NCBI GenBank assembly: GCA_943354745.1
Contig: CALRDB010000031.1
Location: 1-14,099 of the forward strand
Source of the DNA: Candidatus Nomurabacteria bacterium
GTDB lineage: Bacteria > Patescibacteriota > Minisyncoccia > Phycocordibacterales > UBA10002
Reading direction: 5' to 3'
Length of the DNA: 14,099 bases
In this document: positions 13,100-14,099 of the stretch, piece after piece
Numbering within the stretch: the first letter of the stretch is position 1
Layout: the number at the start of each line of letters is the position of its first letter
Program-made: the position numbers and the translations under genes
Notes under the pieces: generated by a model
The model's input: only the letters and a program-made list of their open reading frames with translations
Database searches by the model: none
What the model was told of the DNA's origin: nothing

Positions 13100-13127
13100 T
13101 TGACAGTGCTTTATATATAAGTATAAT
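13100..13127 (+). promoter_or_regulatory. Strong promoter of the 16S rRNA transcript
   Basis: Consensus TTGACA (13100-13105), 16 nt, consensus TATAAT (13122-13127). Transcription should start near 13134, giving a leader of about 385 nt. No UP element is certain, although the upstream DNA is moderately A-rich. Confidence 0.85.
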
Positions 13128-13133
13128 AGACCC

Positions 13134-13519
13134 CGCACTCTAAAAGAGACCAAACGCTTTGATTTTCACGGCGTCGTCCGATTCGCTTTGCGAATCTTAG
13201 GAGGGTGAGGACTTTGACAATTGAAATGTAGAGAATGTTAATGCAAGTTAACGTTTATTTCTTTGAAACCCCGTAAAGCGAGGAAGACTCGCCACGGGGT
13301 AAAGTAATTCCACTCGAACCCCTAATCAGGGAACGAGGATATAGCAAAAGATCAAACTCACTCGGGACTTTATAGAGATACTGTTTTCTATATCGGCAAG
13401 CGAGGACCGCCGCACGAACTTCTTAGTTTGTATGGCGTCCGAGCGAAGACGATATATAAAATTTACTATTTTCTATTTTGTTCCGTTCGCGATTGTCTTA
13501 ATCAAAAGTTTTGACGATT
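13134..13519 (+). other. Structured 16S rRNA leader
   Basis: No ORF. Hairpins in order: GATTCGC (13180-13186) with GCGAATC (13190-13196); a two-part stem ACCCCGT (13268-13274) with ACGGGGT (13294-13300) enclosing GCGAG/CTCGC; CTCG (13313-13316) with CGAG (13334-13337) enclosing CCCT/AGGG; then element copy B. GGACTTTGACAAT at 13209-13221 resembles the boxA antitermination site of rRNA leaders, although TTGACA within it could be the -35 of a weak second promoter. Confidence 0.6.
13389..13456 (+). ncRNA. 68-nt structured repeat element, copy B, in the 16S leader
   Basis: Outer helix TATATCG (13389-13395) with CGATATA (13450-13456). Middle helix GGA-(C)-CGCC with GGCGTCC. Apical hairpin ACGAACT-TCTT-AGTTTGT (13413-13430), seven pairs. 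Same length as copy A, with paired substitutions that keep the helices. A near-identical 13-bp direct repeat, TACTnTTTTCTAT, is at 13379-13391 and 13464-13476. It ends about 65 nt before the 16S 5' end. Confidence 0.7.
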
Positions 13520-14099
13520 CAAAATTAGAGTTTGATCCTAGCTCAGGATGAACGCTGGCGGCGTGGATAAGGCATGCAAGTCGAGCGGGTACTGTAGCAA
13601 TACAGTATCAGCGGCAGACGAGGTAGTAATAAGTAGGTACGTACCCTAGAGTCAGGCATAGCTCATCGAAAGGTGAGGTAATTCCCGATAGTCCGAATAC
13701 ATAATTGTGGATTCACGAGTGAATCTAGAATTATGTATTTGGTAAAGTCGCAAGACGCTCTTTGAACGGCCTGCTCGGTATCAGCTAGTTGGTGAGGTAA
13801 AAGCTCACCAAGGCTATGACGCCTAGGGGACCTGAGAGGGTGACCCCCACCGATGGAACTGAGATACGGTCCATACACCTACGGGTGGCTGCAGCCGAGA
13901 ATATTCGACAATGGACGAAAGTCTGATCGAGCGACGCCGCGTGCAGGATGAAGTCCTTCGGGATGTAAACTGCTTTTGTGGGATAGAAAGTTTATTGATC
14001 ATCCCAAGAATAAGAGGTTACTAAACTCGTGCCAGCAGTAGCGGTAATACGAGTGCCTCAAGCGTTATCCGGAATTACTGGGCGTAAAGGGTGTGTAGG
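13520..14099 (+). rRNA. rrs: 16S ribosomal RNA, 5' part (runs off the window)
   Basis: AGAGTTTGATCCTAGCTCAG at 13527 sets the 5' end near 13520 by analogy with E. coli. GATGAACGCTGGCGGCGTGGATAAGGCATGCAAG-type wording fits Parcubacteria. Later landmarks are CCTACGGGTGGCTGCAG, CGCCGCGTG and the 530-loop region GTGCCAGCAGTAGCGGTAA, ending at about E. coli position 580. The 530 loop has T525 and A526 where C is usual, with matching changes upstream. No intron interrupts the visible part. Confidence 0.95.

Noticed and set aside
1..14099. CRISPR array, prophage, transposase or toxin-antitoxin pair
   Set aside because: No regular spaced repeats and no recognisable proteins of these classes were seen.

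Overview
The window comes from a bacterium of the Candidate Phyla Radiation (Patescibacteria), most likely the Parcubacteria/Paceibacteria branch. The 16S 5' region has a CPR-like opening and an altered 530 loop. The 23S gene appears to carry a self-splicing intron. No CDS has a clear Shine-Dalgarno sequence, and most promoters put the -10 box only 4-10 nt before the ATG. The single-TM protein with a Cys-rich GDE..DCGG..C segment is of a kind I associate with Parcubacteria. All three stop codons are used, so the standard bacterial code applies. I cannot fix a lower rank.

Layout. (1) 1-980: the 3' end of an rRNA operon, with a probable group I intron tail (1-141), 23S 3' exon (142-372), two aberrant tRNA genes (Gly-UCC with four stem mismatches; a tRNA with anticodon UUA) and 5S rRNA. 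(2) 1006-9332: a cell-envelope region, with an exported hypothetical protein, a secreted gluzincin-type peptidase, a membrane-anchored Cys-rich protein, RodA, a convergent GT4 glycosyltransferase, a polyprenyl-phosphate glycosylphosphotransferase and a UDP-sugar epimerase. RodA polymerises peptidoglycan; the three sugar enzymes fit a surface glycan made on undecaprenyl phosphate. (3) 9377-11752: secD and secF, which help drive export across the membrane. (4) 11779-13070: an accessory stretch of very small transcription units. I read it as two tandem cassettes with the same order: strong promoter, leaderless micro-ORF ending in a shared GG-x-FAR-x-x-F peptide, intrinsic terminator, small unknown gene, intrinsic terminator. 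(5) 13100-14099: a strong rRNA promoter, a highly structured leader and the 5' 580 nt of a 16S gene on the same strand.

The most unusual content is non-coding. A 68-nt structured element is present twice, once inside a micro-ORF and once in the 16S leader, with compensatory base changes in two helices. A different palindromic element of about 99 nt is inserted in frame in the glycosyltransferase. Nested inverted repeats fill the gaps before the epimerase gene and between secD and secF. The tandem cassettes and the duplicated RNA element are the best candidates for something undescribed; their function is inference, and all homology statements are from memory and inspection, without database searches.
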